Source: Antedon mediterranea (Eukaryota; Echinodermata; Crinoidea; Comatulida; Antedonidae). Taken from it: 64,000 nucleotides of DNA. The notes beneath the pieces are model-generated. The model had not been told where the DNA came from, searched no databases, and saw only the letters and a list, made by a program, of their open reading frames with translations. The translations under genes and the position numbers were made by a program. Location of the stretch: NCBI RefSeq assembly GCF_964355755.1, contig NC_092671.1, positions 24,261,070-24,325,069 on the forward strand, given 5' to 3'. How positions within the stretch are numbered: position 1 is the first letter of the stretch; the number at the start of each line of letters is the position of its first letter. Shown here piece after piece: positions 1 to 10,870 of this stretch.

Positions 1-114
1 ATGAAATATAAGGTGCGTCTTATACATCGACGATATAAAAAATACCGATATTTTACTCTCAGTTGGGGGTGCGTCTTATACACAGGTGCGACTTATACAC
101 CGAAATATACGGTA
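1..114. mobile_element. Right terminal inverted repeat of a pogo/Tc1-mariner-like element
   Basis: Ends CCGAAATATACGG followed by TA at 113-114. It is the inverted counterpart, nearly base for base, of the left end of the element at 42012-42828 (repeated GTGTATAAG-CGCACC units). The rest of this element lies left of the window. Confidence 0.75.
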
Positions 115-179
115 CTCTTACTTTCCCATTTGCCTTGATTTCGAGTTTCTAACCACTATTCGAAAATAAAGTGAGATGA

Positions 180-1212
180 TGTTATGGATCCTGGTCGAGC
201 ACTGCGAGAAACAGACGCGGTATTGCACCAAAAGTAATTGTAAGCTCAAAAATATCAAAATTGCCCCGTGATTTTAACAATTTCCTTGCCAACGGCAAAA
301 ACAAGACCAGATTGATTGAGCTTATTCGCTGTGTACTAGTGTCAAAGAAAGAAAGCATTCTAACAGATATGAGGAGTGATGTTATCTACTTTTCATCGTA
401 CAAAGAATGCATCTACGTTACTAACTGAGATGTTGTATTGGTTCCGGAGCTTAATAGTAGCCAAGAAGAAGCCGACACGAAAGTCATCCTGCATGCAAAG
501 CATGCTTTAACAAATAACAATCAAGGCGTAGTAATAATTCGTTCCCATTCTGGAGACTTTGACATTCCAGTCATTTCACTATCTCATTTCATAGGGTGAT
601 GGGCAGAGGGTAATTATTGATACAAACACTGGGAAATACCAAAATGTACTGAAATTGAGTGACATTGATTTAACAAAAGCGCAGAAATCATCCCTTATTG
701 GATTCCATGCTTTCACATGTAACGAGTATAACTCCGCTTTCGTTCGGAAAGGAAAACGTACCTGCTGGAAGCTTCTGGAATCCAAAGCAAAATGTGCTGA
801 GACATTCTGCAACCTTGGAGTGTCAGATGTTCCATCAAAAGAGTTGTATGAGGAACTTGAAGAGTATGTTTCACCATTGTATGGAGTGAAGGGGAAAAGT
901 GTAAATCAAGCAAGATATGATATCTTCAACAGAAAGTTTTCCAGACACATCAAGATTACAGATATATCATTACTGCCACTATGTCAGCAGACCCTTGAGT
1001 TTCATATACTTAGAGCAAACTTCATTACTAAAGAATGGCAATCAGCAGACGTCAATGATTTTGTCAACAACAGTACACACAATGGATGGAACGAACAAAT
1101 GGAGCCTAAATGGATTGAGACAGTGATGCCCACTGATGTCCAGGAACTGTTTACACATAATGAATATGAAGACTTTTCAGATTGCAGTGATGTGAGCGAT
1201 CTTGAAGATTAA
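180..1212 (+). pseudogene. Broken transposon-associated ORF with PIN/FEN-like motifs
   Basis: The frame from 231 reads VIVSSKISKLPRDF up to a TGA at 426-428. It continues in the same frame with EEADTKVILHAKHALT and VVIIRSHSGDFDIPV to a second TGA at 597-599. It then shifts frame and stays open from 655 to 1212, with SLIGFHAFTCNEYNSAFVRK (the position where relatives carry HALTGCDTTS..F-GKGK) and a final acidic tail. From memory, proteins with the EEADT and HALTGCD motifs are abundant in invertebrate genomes, are linked to mobile elements and carry a PIN-like nuclease fold. The Asp of the GCD motif is missing here (CNE). Family name uncertain; the breaks are seen directly. Confidence 0.55.
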
Positions 1213-1399
1213 TACACGACATACAGACTGAAACACTAAAGGGAAGCATGTATGTAGTAAAAGAATTAAATTCTTGGCCTTGTTATGGCTTATTTATCTC
1301 ATATTACTCGGATTGCACATGAAAAACTGGTCAAGAAAATAATATGAGAATGTCAACCTCCAATTGGCACAAAATGAATTAATTGACAGGATTAACGTG

Positions 1400-1740
1400 A
1401 TCAGATAGGAGAAATGTCTTGCATTTTGGGTCAAAGGTCAGTAACGTTATTTCCGGTCATTTTTACAGATAATGTTCTATTAGTTTGAATATAAACATCT
1501 ATATTCTGGAGAGTTTGACACCAATTACAACTTTCTGTGTCCAGTAGTTACGGAGATATGATATCTGTTAGATATTGGGTCAAAGGTCAATAGAGGTATT
1601 TCCGGCCATTTTCTGACAAAATTTTCTATTACATCAAATAGGAACATGTACATTCCAAACAATTTGACACCAAAATCAACTCTCTATGACCAGTGGTTGC
1701 CAAGATATCATAGTCTACTGTAACTGGCAGCCATTTTGAA
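1400..1740. repeat. Two tandem ~149-bp degenerate units with GGGTCAAAGGTCA
   Basis: GGGTCAAAGGTCA occurs at 1428-1440 and 1577-1589, each followed by a TTTCCGG(T/C)CATTTT block, a TTTGACACCAA block and a final ATATCAT/ATATGAT block. The units differ by many substitutions. A related site is at 4200-4212. Confidence 0.6.
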
Positions 1741-2124
1741 AAAAGCGCCCTCACGCGAAAGTTCTCAGGTTACAGCCCGTTTACCCAATATATTTGGATT
1801 CCCCAGAAAAAACTGGTCTAGAAAAGTTATATGAGAATTTCTACCTCTCCGGGTGGCACCTACCTCATTCATAGCCTAGTCTATATGTTTTAAAGATTTT
1901 TTGAAAACGCATCGTTTTTTTCAATTTACAGGCAAATGAATAGGAAAAAAGGTTGAGGTAATTGCAAACATTGACTTAGTAGTAATCCAATGTGCATCAT
2001 GCATCCATAAGTATTGAATCAACTCAATATAAATAATGTATAAATACTGTAGGCTTAACATTAACATTAACTCATAAAATACTGCTAATGTATCACAATT
2101 GTTTGGGTCCAGCCCTAAATATGA

Positions 2125-2470
2125 CATGAATTTGTTGGTTTTTTTTTTACATTTGTGGGCGAAAATTTATCATTTTTTTACATTTGTGGGCATTATCACA
2201 TTTGTGGTCGATGATCATTTTCACATTTGTGGGCGCTCTTTATTACATTTGTGGGTGATGTGTTTTTACATTTGTGGTTGATGTGTTTTTACATTTTTGG
2301 TTGATGTGTTTTTACATTTGTGGTTGTTTCCATATTTGTGGGTGATGCATTTTCACATTTGTGGTTGTTTTCCCATTTGTGGGTGATGCGTTTTTACATT
2401 TGTGGTAGTTTTCACATTTGTGGGTTCAAATGTGATTTGTGGGTTCAAATGTGATTTGTGGGTTTAACAG
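2125..2470. repeat. Minisatellite of TTTTACATTTGTGG(G/T)TG-type units
   Basis: About fourteen irregular copies of a 20-29 bp unit containing ACATTTGTGG, with variable T runs and a GATG spacer, ending with two TCAAATGTGATTTGTGGG copies around 2424-2460. Short ORFs across it are repeat translation, not genes. Confidence 0.85.
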
Positions 2471-4433
2471 CCCAAATGATTTAAAACCCTATGTATGTTA
2501 AAAAAGTAATTTGTTGCAAAATTTTAAACAAACAATTTCTGAAACCTCCAAGCTCAATTTCTATATTTTTAACAAACTTCAAGAAAATGACACAAAACCT
2601 GTGATTGACACTTCATGGTATGTAAGTTGATTAGTATACAGCTGTTGATTCCTATTACAGTATTCCAAGATATCAATTGATCATAAGAATTTGATTATCA
2701 TTATGATTACTGTAATAACAAAGTTTCTTTAAATGTAGGACTATTTGTAAATAAATGCCATTATTAAATTTGATGTTTATTATTACCGGTATGTACATAC
2801 TAACTAGTTTATACTTAATTTGGATAAAAGGAGAGGATGTATCAAACAAGATAGCACATACAACTTTGATTTTACAGTGTTGTATTGGTGTATGTAGTAT
2901 TGCTTCCATGTTTTGAAGGAAGTCCGTTTTAATAGGAAAGACAGTTTCCTTTTACAGTAGCATTTTTCTGTTTATCAATTCAGTTTTTTAAAGGCCCTGA
3001 CTCTTTAGCAGCAGCAGTATTAATTAAAGTAGTAATACGGGTAAGTAAAGTTAACTGATAATGCTGCTGATAATAATATAATACTATGACTATATTTCAA
3101 TTTGCTTTATTATAAACCTCCAGAAATACTTGAATAAAAAATAAGGATTTCAGTGGCTCAATGGCTAAACCCATTAGTTGTAGCCCCAATGCAACTACCC
3201 AGCATTGGAGGTCCCTCGTCGGGGAGCCTAGCCCCCACGTCGGGGAACGCGAGTACTTTTCGTTGGGGAATATAATATAAAGTAAAAATCATTCGCGTTC
3301 ACTTCGTAGCTTCAGCGACTAGAAAACCGCGAAGTTCCATTTTTGTTAAGTACGTCGGAGGGCTAATTACACTTTATTATGCATGCATTATTGCCAGCGA
3401 TCTAATAAACAATAGGTATGCACTTGTCTGGCGGTGTCCCTTTGTACGAATCGTTTAACATTGGGCCCGGCCCATTGCGGTTTACGCGGGATATCATGTT
3501 CCACCCAGCGACCAGAATGTGTACTGTAGTTACTTTCCAGGCGCAGTTTACTGACGCGTTACGTCGTGTACTGTGTATCGACAGCAAAATGGTACGAATT
3601 ATCTTTGCGATCTATTTTATTGTTCGTATGTTCAATTTTTTAATTTACGATTACCGTGGGGTGCCTGAACCTGAAATAGACGTTTTTCACTGTAGGCTCG
3701 GCCTACATTACTAAACAAAGAACATGCCGTTTTCGTTTAGCCAACATCTTATTATAGCTATAAGTTATTACATTTCCAATGTCCTGTATGTTATGAACTG
3801 CTCGTACATCGAAATTCCAGATTCACATCTGGGAAATAAACTGATTTCCCCGACGGAAAATGGTCTACACTTGTGGACGTATTCCCCTCCAAATAAAAGG
3901 TAAAATAGTCCAGGGGCTTATGTCATTTTGTAGGCTTTTGATGTTAATTGTCGGCACCAACGTTTTTCTGACTCAGAATTTTCCGCTGAAAAAGAAAAAC
4001 TTTGGTGCCATTTTTTTCGACCATGGCAAGTGGTCGCCATTTTGATTTTCAAGATGATGAACTAACTTTAACAAAACTGATCGTGTGTGGTATCATTGGA
4101 AAGGGTGTTAAATACTGATCATTTATTTCCATTACACCCATACCCCAAATGCATAGCAACAGAGATAATCGCAATTACATATGTCATGTGACCAAAATGA
4201 GGTCAAAGGTCAAATTTCGACAACTTATAAATACCATTGTGTTTGGTATCAACGGAAAGCTTTTTTTATACTCTAGTACAGCTGTACATATAGTTTTACA
4301 TTCATCACACCATTTTCTAGAAAGTTTGAATTTTGTCTATAAGTAATATAGCTATACACCTTATTTTAAAGTGAGTTTATTACTGTAATGTGTTAAAGCC
4401 CTACGACCTAAGTTTTTTCCACCTAACTTAAGG
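2471..4433. other. Unassigned upstream DNA
   Basis: AT-rich. The stretch 3152-3260 starts with a box-A-like TGGCTCAATGGCTAAAC and contains GC-rich inverted blocks around GTCGGGG, and may be a decayed tRNA-derived repeat. An open frame at 3418-3714 shows no recognisable domain. A perfect AGGTCAAAGGTCA lies at 4200-4212. Confidence 0.4.
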
Positions 4434-5964
4434 TCACAAACTACATTTTATGTAAAAATAAATACTATATGATCCTATTTCGATAACTTTTTTCCTCTTT
4501 AAACTGTTCAAAATGTGAAAAATAAGTTGATTCTAATAATTTAATCGGCCCGCTAAATCCCACAAGACATTGATATTTTCGTGTTGATATGGATGCACGG
4601 CCAGTTTCGGTCGGCGATCATGAAAACAAATAAGAGAACCATAACTTTTCTGCAAAAATACCAGGTCTTCCCCAATTTGTATTAACGGATTCTGCCAAAA
4701 AAGGAAAGAAAATTATTCCAGTAATGAGACAACGTCATGCTAAGCATATAGCAAGCGTACGATGTTCGTACGTTACCAATATCTTTTAATCATAATTAAC
4801 CTTAGAACGTACATTTAAGACAAGAAATGACCTGGTTTAATGTTTTTAAAATTATATATATATACATTATTTTTACAAAACGACAACAATTGCAGGTCTT
4901 GGGGATTTAACAAAAATTGAATACGTTTATATTTGTTTCGTAAACATACAAAATGACTATCAGATGTATTGTATTTAATGAAGCCTACAGTATGTCACCA
5001 TGTATAGTCAGGGCCGGGCGGACACAGGGTGTTGCAACACCCTTAATTTCATACTAAATGGGTTTTTTTGGCCAATAAATTAAAATTTAGATCCCATTTC
5101 ATCATATATAAGAGCCTATATGTAAATTGACATACCGCAGCGTACAATTAACCAGCAGTCAACAATACCGCGCACAGATATATATGTAGATAATTATGTT
5201 TGTTACAGTAACATGCTCAGAATGAATTTCTGCCTGTTTAGAATGCTTGTGCGAAGGTATATCTTCATTGCCCATGCCCGTAATATTGGACCAAAATTCC
5301 GTAATAATTATGGACGTTCCGAACTTTGAAATAACAGTGTTAAAATTGCTTCTTTCTGCAAATTTCAATATTTCCTTTTCTGGAGTGTGGTTTAAGTGAC
5401 ACTGTTGTACAGTTTATAGTAGATAAATGAAATTTATTTTTGGAAATTGTGGTTTTACTTTTACTTATTTAGCATTTATTTAAAAATATTTTTTATCTAA
5501 CTTGTTTATAAATCCTATAGTCGTGTAGTGTGTGTTACCGGCGGAAAAAATATATGGTATACGATCAGTGTTGCTGTTTGCTACTGTAGCCCGATATCGA
5601 GTGTCATTTCCGGCGGTGAACTAGAGGTGCCATTTATCATGAATTTTACGTGCGAGAGTACCATTTCCGGCCATCTAGGGGTGTCATTTAACCATGGGGG
5701 CCTGTGGCGCAAATGCTCAGTACCGACAGCCATGGATTCTTTGGCAACCCCATTTAAATGGTCCTGCGACCGCCCCTGATAGTACTTCAGAACTACCAGT
5801 GGATATATCAAATATACCAAGATAATAACATTTCCATATCTGACGTGACCATGTCCAAACTGACATTCATTATTGTGTATTGGGTACACTTAGCTAACCT
5901 GATCAAAGTTCAACATCGCTTTCCTCTGAATCAGAGGTGGTAGATGGGTCAGTGTTTTCACATA

Positions 5965-6283
5965 TTAATTTTTGTTTTATCTTTATACTGGGTGACCTCT
6001 TCAGTCAAAGACTGATCTCCCAGAGGGCCCAGTTGGTGATCAGTGGCTGTGATGTACTAATACACCGGGGTAACCCCCTACTCGTCTCGAAAGATGTACT
6101 AGGTTCTTTAAAGTGCACACGAGCAAGTTGTGTACACTGGACCTACGGTTTATAGTCCTTATCCGAGAAGACTCGTTCTACCACCAGAACCATAGAGTGA
6201 GTGAGCCTCGAACCCCTGCCGATGTTATGGCTACGTGATTACGGTTCCACTGTCTTAACCGCTCGGCCACTCACTCACTAAAA
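5965..6283 (-). mobile_element. tRNA-derived SINE, family A copy 1
   Basis: Read on the minus strand it starts with GAGTGGCCGAGCGGTTAAGA (pol III box A), has GGTTCGAGGC (box B) about 45 nt later, then a tRNA-unrelated body and an A/T-rich end. It is nearly identical to 12272-12570, so the family was active recently. It lies in the spacer of the fold-back element. Confidence 0.85.
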
Positions 6284-6524
6284 ATTTAGCAGTAGCAAAC
6301 AGCAATACTGATCGTATACCGCATATTTTTTCCGCCGGTAACACACACTACGCGACTATGGAATAAAAACAAGTTAGATAAAAAATATTTTGCAATAAAT
6401 GCTAAATAAGTCAATAAAACCACAATTTTCAAAAACAAATTTCATTTATCCACTATAAACTGTACAACAGTGTTGCTTAAACCACACTCCAGAAAAGAAA
6501 ATATTGAAATTTGCAGAAAGAAGC

Positions 6525-6890
6525 AATTTTATTTTATTTATTTTATTTTATTTCAACCACATCCAACAGCGAAAAATCGCCAATTACAGGATGCCTTAAA
6601 ACTCTTAAGATATAAATATAGAATTAAAAGCACATAAAAATACAAAACATGAAACATACAAAATGGCAAACTTAAATCGATTTAAGAACTTTAGACTTAA
6701 ATTTGGACAAAGTGTCCAAAAAAATATTGATAGTCTTATCTTAAAAAGCTTGGATAATCTTGAATGAAACCATTTTTGGTTACGTTGACTCGACAACAGG
6801 CAAGGGAATATAAGTCGGTGTTGCGAGAGTTTGGTCGATTAATTTTGAGAGAAAAAAAAAATAAAATATTGCATTTAAAAAGGGAGTTGA
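6525..6890 (-). mobile_element. LINE 3' end fragment inserted in the fold-back right arm
   Basis: On the minus strand it ends with a CATCCTGTAATTGGCGATTT block and CGCTGTTGGATGTGG, then AATAAAATAAA repeats typical of a non-LTR tail. The same 3' end is present at 24538-24605. The flanking arm sequence continues across it when compared with the left arm, which shows it was a later insertion. Confidence 0.65.
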
Positions 6891-7324
6891 AGCATTAACA
6901 CTGTTATTTCAAAGTTGGGAACGTCCATAATTATTACAGAATTTTGGCCCAATGACATGACATGGGAAATGAAGATATACCTTCGCTTGATGCACAAGCA
7001 ATCTAAACAGTCAGAAATTCATTCTGAGCATGTTCACAAAGATAATTATCTAAATATATATCTGTGCACGGTATTGTTGACTGCTGATTAATTGTACGCT
7101 GCGGTCTGTCAATTTACATAAAAGTTATGATTCTCTTATTTGTTTTCATGATCGCCAACCGAAACTGGCCGTGCATCCATATCAACACGAAAATATCAAT
7201 GCCTTGTGGGATTTAGCGGGCCGATTAAATTATTAGAATCAACTTATTTTTCACATTTTGAACAGTTTAAAGATGAAAAAAGTTATCGAAATAGGATCAT
7301 ATAGTATTTATTTTTACATAAAAT

Positions 7325-8490
7325 GCAGCCTGCCCACATTGCGGGCAGCCTGCCCACATTGCGGGCAGCCTCAACATTGTGGCGGACGCTCTGTCCCGAC
7401 AAACACTGTGTCCTACGGAATGGCGCCTTCTACCCAGCATTGCCACACTGATATTCGACTACTTCGGGCGGCCTCATATAGATCTGTTTGCGACGTCAGA
7501 CAACACACAGCTCCCGATCTTCTGCACAAGGTTTCGGGGTGCGTGGGCGGTGGATGCCCTATCCATACCGTGGGACGGACTATGGGCTTATGCGTTTCCA
7601 CCGATTTCACTAATACCAACTGTTCTGATGCACATTCAGCGCCATCCTTGCCGGGTCCTTCTGATCGCCCCGGGCTGGGCTTGTCAAGCGTGGTATCCAC
7701 TGCTTCTCGACCTGCTCTACGATCATCCCCTGCGTCTTCCAGTTCGAGAGGATCTGCTGACGCAGGGCCGAGCTCTGTTCTCACTGCAGAACCTACAATC
7801 ACTGCGCCTGACTGTATGGCCATTGTCAGGGATCAGCTCCGAGACTCAGGCATTCCCTGTTGGGACGTCAATGTCGTCCTAGCCGCTCATATGCATCCCC
7901 CCTTCGAGCCCCTAGTAGGGCATCGCTTTACAACCTGTCTCTCAAAACTGCCTTTTTACTTGCACTAGCCTCGTGCAAACGCAGGGGTGAACTGCACGCG
8001 CTCTCTCTGGAGCCAGGGCACATCAGGTTTGAACGGGATGGCGCTCAGCTAGTGTTCAGGAAAGATTTCCTTGCAAAATCTCAGACATTGAACTTCTCGC
8101 CACCGACTGTGTTTATTCCCACCATTGCTGCATTTTCGGGGATTAAGGAAGACAGACTTTGGTGCCCAGTGTGGGCACTAAAATTCTATATCAAATGCAC
8201 AGAGTTCGTACGTGTCTCAGCGTCACATCTGTTCATTTCAACAGTTTCACCCTTCTGACCTGCTGCTCGGTCGACGATTGCAAACTGGGTCGTGGCACAC
8301 ATCCGGGCTGGCTGCGACTCCTCAGATATGCCTCCGGCACATATGTACCAAGTGCGTGGCATAGCTGCTTCATGGCCGCTGTTTGCTGAAAGCGAGCAGC
8401 ATGGTGGCGATCACAGTCTACTTTCACATCCCACTACCTGTCGAATACTTCCGCAAACCAGGCTTCTGTGGCAGCTTCAGTCCTGAAGCC
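7325..8490 (+). pseudogene. DIRS-like retroelement: RNase H end and tyrosine recombinase, broken
   Basis: The frame opening at 7379 reads VADALSRQ (preceded by LNI), then HIDLFATSDN, AVDALSIPWDGLWAYAFPP and VLLIAPGW, the hallmark end of a DIRS reverse transcriptase/RNase H. The following frame, about 7936-8258, reads LKTAFLLALASCKRRGELHA, the start of a tyrosine recombinase with its first Arg. A further frame has MYQVRGIAASWPLF, the HxxR-type motif region. Frame changes near 7870 and a stop near 8258 break it. A 24-bp GCAGCCTGCCCACATTGCGG unit is doubled at 7325-7372. The RT body is absent, so the copy is 5'-truncated. Confidence 0.8.
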
Positions 8491-8563
8491 AAGACACTAG
8501 GTATGTATGTGAACTTACCTTGCCTCCCGCCACCGACTAGATACTAGTCCGGTGCTACACTGG

Positions 8564-9040
8564 CTAATGTTGGTTTATCCAGGTAAGCTAGGCACGATAT
8601 AGACTACACAAACCAACAGTGGTGTTGGTACAGTAGTCTACGAGTGCCGCTTACCTGGATAAACGCCCTCCCTCCCTCGAAATGACGACGATGTTAAGTG
8701 GGTGTGTCCCACTTGAGGGCGTCCTGGTGGCGGACTGATCCATTATCCGACGGGGGTGTAAAAAAAGAAAATTTTATTAATGTTCTTCTTTTCGTAATGT
8801 TTACATCTCGTTGGAGAGAGAGGCTAATGTTGGTTTATCTAGGTAAGCGGCACTCATAGACTACCAACACCACTGTTGGTTTGTGTAATTTCAGTTTACT
8901 TGTTACTTTATCTTAATACTGCTCGCCGGCTTTTTAAAAATTATCTCCCATCTTTTAACACCTAATAGCAGATCTGAAAATAATATCATTTTTGTTGTCT
9001 ATTACATGTGATTAGCTTACCTGGATGAACCAACATAGGC
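8564..9040. repeat. Terminal hairpin and inverted ends of the DIRS-like element
   Basis: 8573-8665 folds on itself: GTTTATCCAGGTAAGC at 8573 pairs with GCTTACCTGGATAAAC at 8650, and inside TAGACTAC pairs with GTAGTCTA around an ACCAACA/TGTTGGT core. A diverged half copy follows at 8829-8885, and an inverted GCTTACCTGGATGAACCAAC lies at 9016-9035. DIRS elements have inverted or split terminal repeats; assigning this to that role is inference. Between the copies, 8888-8960 matches (inverted) part of 51595-51665. Confidence 0.55.
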
Positions 9041-9170
9041 CTTTCCCCCTTTCAGGGGATAACATAACCTGAAAAGTAAAAATCTTCCCTGAACTCTCCT
9101 CCAAGACAGTGGTAATGCCAATGCATACCTCATCATTCCACGAGACGCTTGTAAAGTGGAGACAGCCCGC

Positions 9171-9840
9171 GAAATTTACCTCGGCATTCGGCAATGCCGA
9201 GGTAAATGCCGAGGTCCTGCCAGCTTACCACGGCATTGATTTGCCGAGGCTCTTTTTATTGATTTAGGCCTTGGAGTAAAATCAAGGCTACCACATACAC
9301 AGCAAATAAATAGTTTTATGCCTATTACAGTTTTTTTTAAATTTACCTTCGTTACAAGTGAATTAAATATATCTTAAAATATTTGTACGTTGGAGTTATT
9401 ATTAGGCCTAGGCCTACACTGGTTTTATTTTACACACAAGATAGGGCCGGACAGAGAGAGGCGAGGCCAGCGACCGCTCCGGCGTTTACAACAACAACGA
9501 ACCACGCTCAGCTCTATCGTCGTGTGATGTGAGTTTAGTGAGGCATGACAAATCACATGACTTATTGTTACTTGGCTGAGAGAATGGAAGAGTCCAACTT
9601 GTATTGGGGATTGAAAACCGCGTGGTTTGTTTGCGTGGTTATTATTTAGAGAGCAAGCCGCGCCGCAAATGCGCTGTACATTATCAACACAGCTATTTTT
9701 AGGTACAGTACAGTTAATGTGTGTGTGATTGAATACTAAAAATAGCTTTGGGGGCTGAACAAAAAAAATGCCGACGTGTTGCCGAGGTGGGCTTCGTTTA
9801 CGTCGGCATTTTTTTGCCGAGGTCATTTCGTCCCAATTTC
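9171..9840. mobile_element. Small inverted-repeat element rich in TGCCGAGG
   Basis: The ends are GCGAAATTTACCTCGGCA and, inverted, CGAAATTGGGACGAAATGAC then CTCGGCA. Near the left end ACCTCGGCATT pairs with AATGCCGAGGT across a CGGC loop (about 9180-9205), a perfect 11-bp stem. The minus-strand open frame at 9425-9826 has no protein-like composition. About 670 bp, non-autonomous. Confidence 0.55.
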
Positions 9841-10337
9841 GAGGGCTGTGGGGAGGAGGGAGGGTTGTTCATCCAGGTACTGACGTCACAACTATTCCAT
9901 TAACTCTACCAAATACAGTTTAAAGATCACGATATGTGCACCAGCTTCACTGGAAATACATAATTTCCAGTGAAGATGTCCGCCTCCAATACTAATTAGT
10001 AATAAGTAATTTCAGTTTAAATGTTTGATTCATAATATAAAACAAAATAGTGGGTCTATTATAGGCATTGGTGCTTCTACAACATTACTTTTGCCTAGTA
10101 TTAGTTTTAACAAGAAACTGTAAATAAAAGGAATTGAAAGCATTTATATTATTTAATTTATAGATAGATTAATTTATTAATTAGTTTTTTAAACTGAAAA
10201 TTTATTCAATATTTTTTTCTTTTAAATTGTTTATATTAATATAAAATAACATGAACATATAATGTGTACTATCCTATAATAGGCAACTGTAGCTTTGTAA
10301 GTTGTCAGTATATAATCAAAATACTGTTTCTTTCTAG
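9841..10337. other. Unassigned DNA immediately upstream of PLD exon 1
   Basis: AT-rich sequence; a perfect CRE octamer TGACGTCA lies at 9891-9898 and an inverted TTTCCAGTGAA/TTCACTGGAAA pair at about 9945-9975. No TATA-initiator arrangement could be assigned. Confidence 0.35.
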
Positions 10338-10473
10338 GATTGAGAAAAATGGAATATGCTGATTGCATACATTATGCCTATGGCGATATGATTCTCTATA
10401 TATTGAGCGATCAAACTACTCTCATTTATTTCTGTACACTGCAATCATACTGTATAGGTCTACATAACTAACC
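10338..10473 (+). promoter_or_regulatory. Candidate 5' UTR segment with a uORF ending just before the PLD start
   Basis: A pyrimidine-rich acceptor (TTTCTTTCTAG, ending 10337) precedes this stretch, so it may be the 5' UTR part of the first coding exon, spliced to an upstream non-coding exon. It contains an ATG at 10349 whose frame closes with TAA at 10469-10471, three bases before the PLD ATG and in a different frame. Such a uORF could allow reinitiation. No promoter elements could be assigned and no transcript evidence is available. Confidence 0.35.
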
Positions 10474-10870
10474 ATGGGAAATTCTTTTCAAAGGGACAAT
10501 TTAGATGAACAACTTTTACCAATGGATGGAGAGGTAGGTGGTTGTGGAAGTCGAAGATCATCTTACGGTGCAACTGAAGAAGACCAACATTATGGTGTTT
10601 GTGATCTTATGCCACCAGAACAATTAACAAAACAATTAATAACACCAGTAAAACACAACCCACCAAAACTTGTAATAATGAAAGATGAGGTACCTGAAAT
10701 TGAAAATGAGGTCACTCAACAGTTGTCTTATGGAACATTTCCAGAGGATAGGGTGTGCCCTATTGAAGCAGTGTCTGCTGTATCTCTTACTAGTCCTCTT
10801 GACAAATTGAATGCACAAGGAAATTGGTCGAATGATGTTACTTCTTGTGATAGCGATGATGGTGTTAAAG
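10474..10870 (+). CDS. PLD1: PLD exon 1, N-terminal region (residues 1-132)
   Basis: The start ATG sits in a good context (ACCATGG). The 132 residues are polar and acidic (opening [13 protein letters not shown]) and resemble no domain I recognise, as expected for the poorly conserved PLD N-terminus. The donor is GTAGGT at 10871. The exon ends in phase 1, and the leftover G completes a GAT codon with exon 2. Gly2 is present but position 6 is Gln, so N-myristoylation is not predicted. Reality rests on the open frame, good start, good donor and matching phase rather than on homology. Confidence 0.75.

Larger units (their letters stand above)
4434..7325. mobile_element. 2.9-kb fold-back element with ~1-kb inverted arms
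   Basis: The left arm (about 4434-5590) and right arm (about 6290-7325) are inverted copies. The outer ends share CATTTTATGTAAAAATAAA; further in both carry TTTAGCGGG, CGATCATGAAAACAAATAAG and CCGCCGGTAACACACACTA (either orientation). Relative to each other, the left arm has an extra ~475 bp (about 4650-5125) and the right arm carries a LINE fragment (6525-6890). The centre (5590-5950) has degenerate repeats of a CATTTCCGGC-type motif, plus a SINE. No transposase is seen, so it is non-autonomous; superfamily unknown. The right end abuts the DIRS-like element. Confidence 0.8.

Noticed and set aside
3418-3714. 98-codon ORF as a host gene
   Set aside because: No recognisable domain, no neighbouring exons, and upstream repeat-like GC-rich blocks.
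7258-7968. 236-codon ORF (frame parallel to the DIRS protein)
   Set aside because: It is a shadow frame; the neighbouring frame carries the DIRS RNase H motifs.
9425-9826. 133-codon minus-strand ORF
   Set aside because: It lies inside a small inverted-repeat element and its composition is not protein-like.
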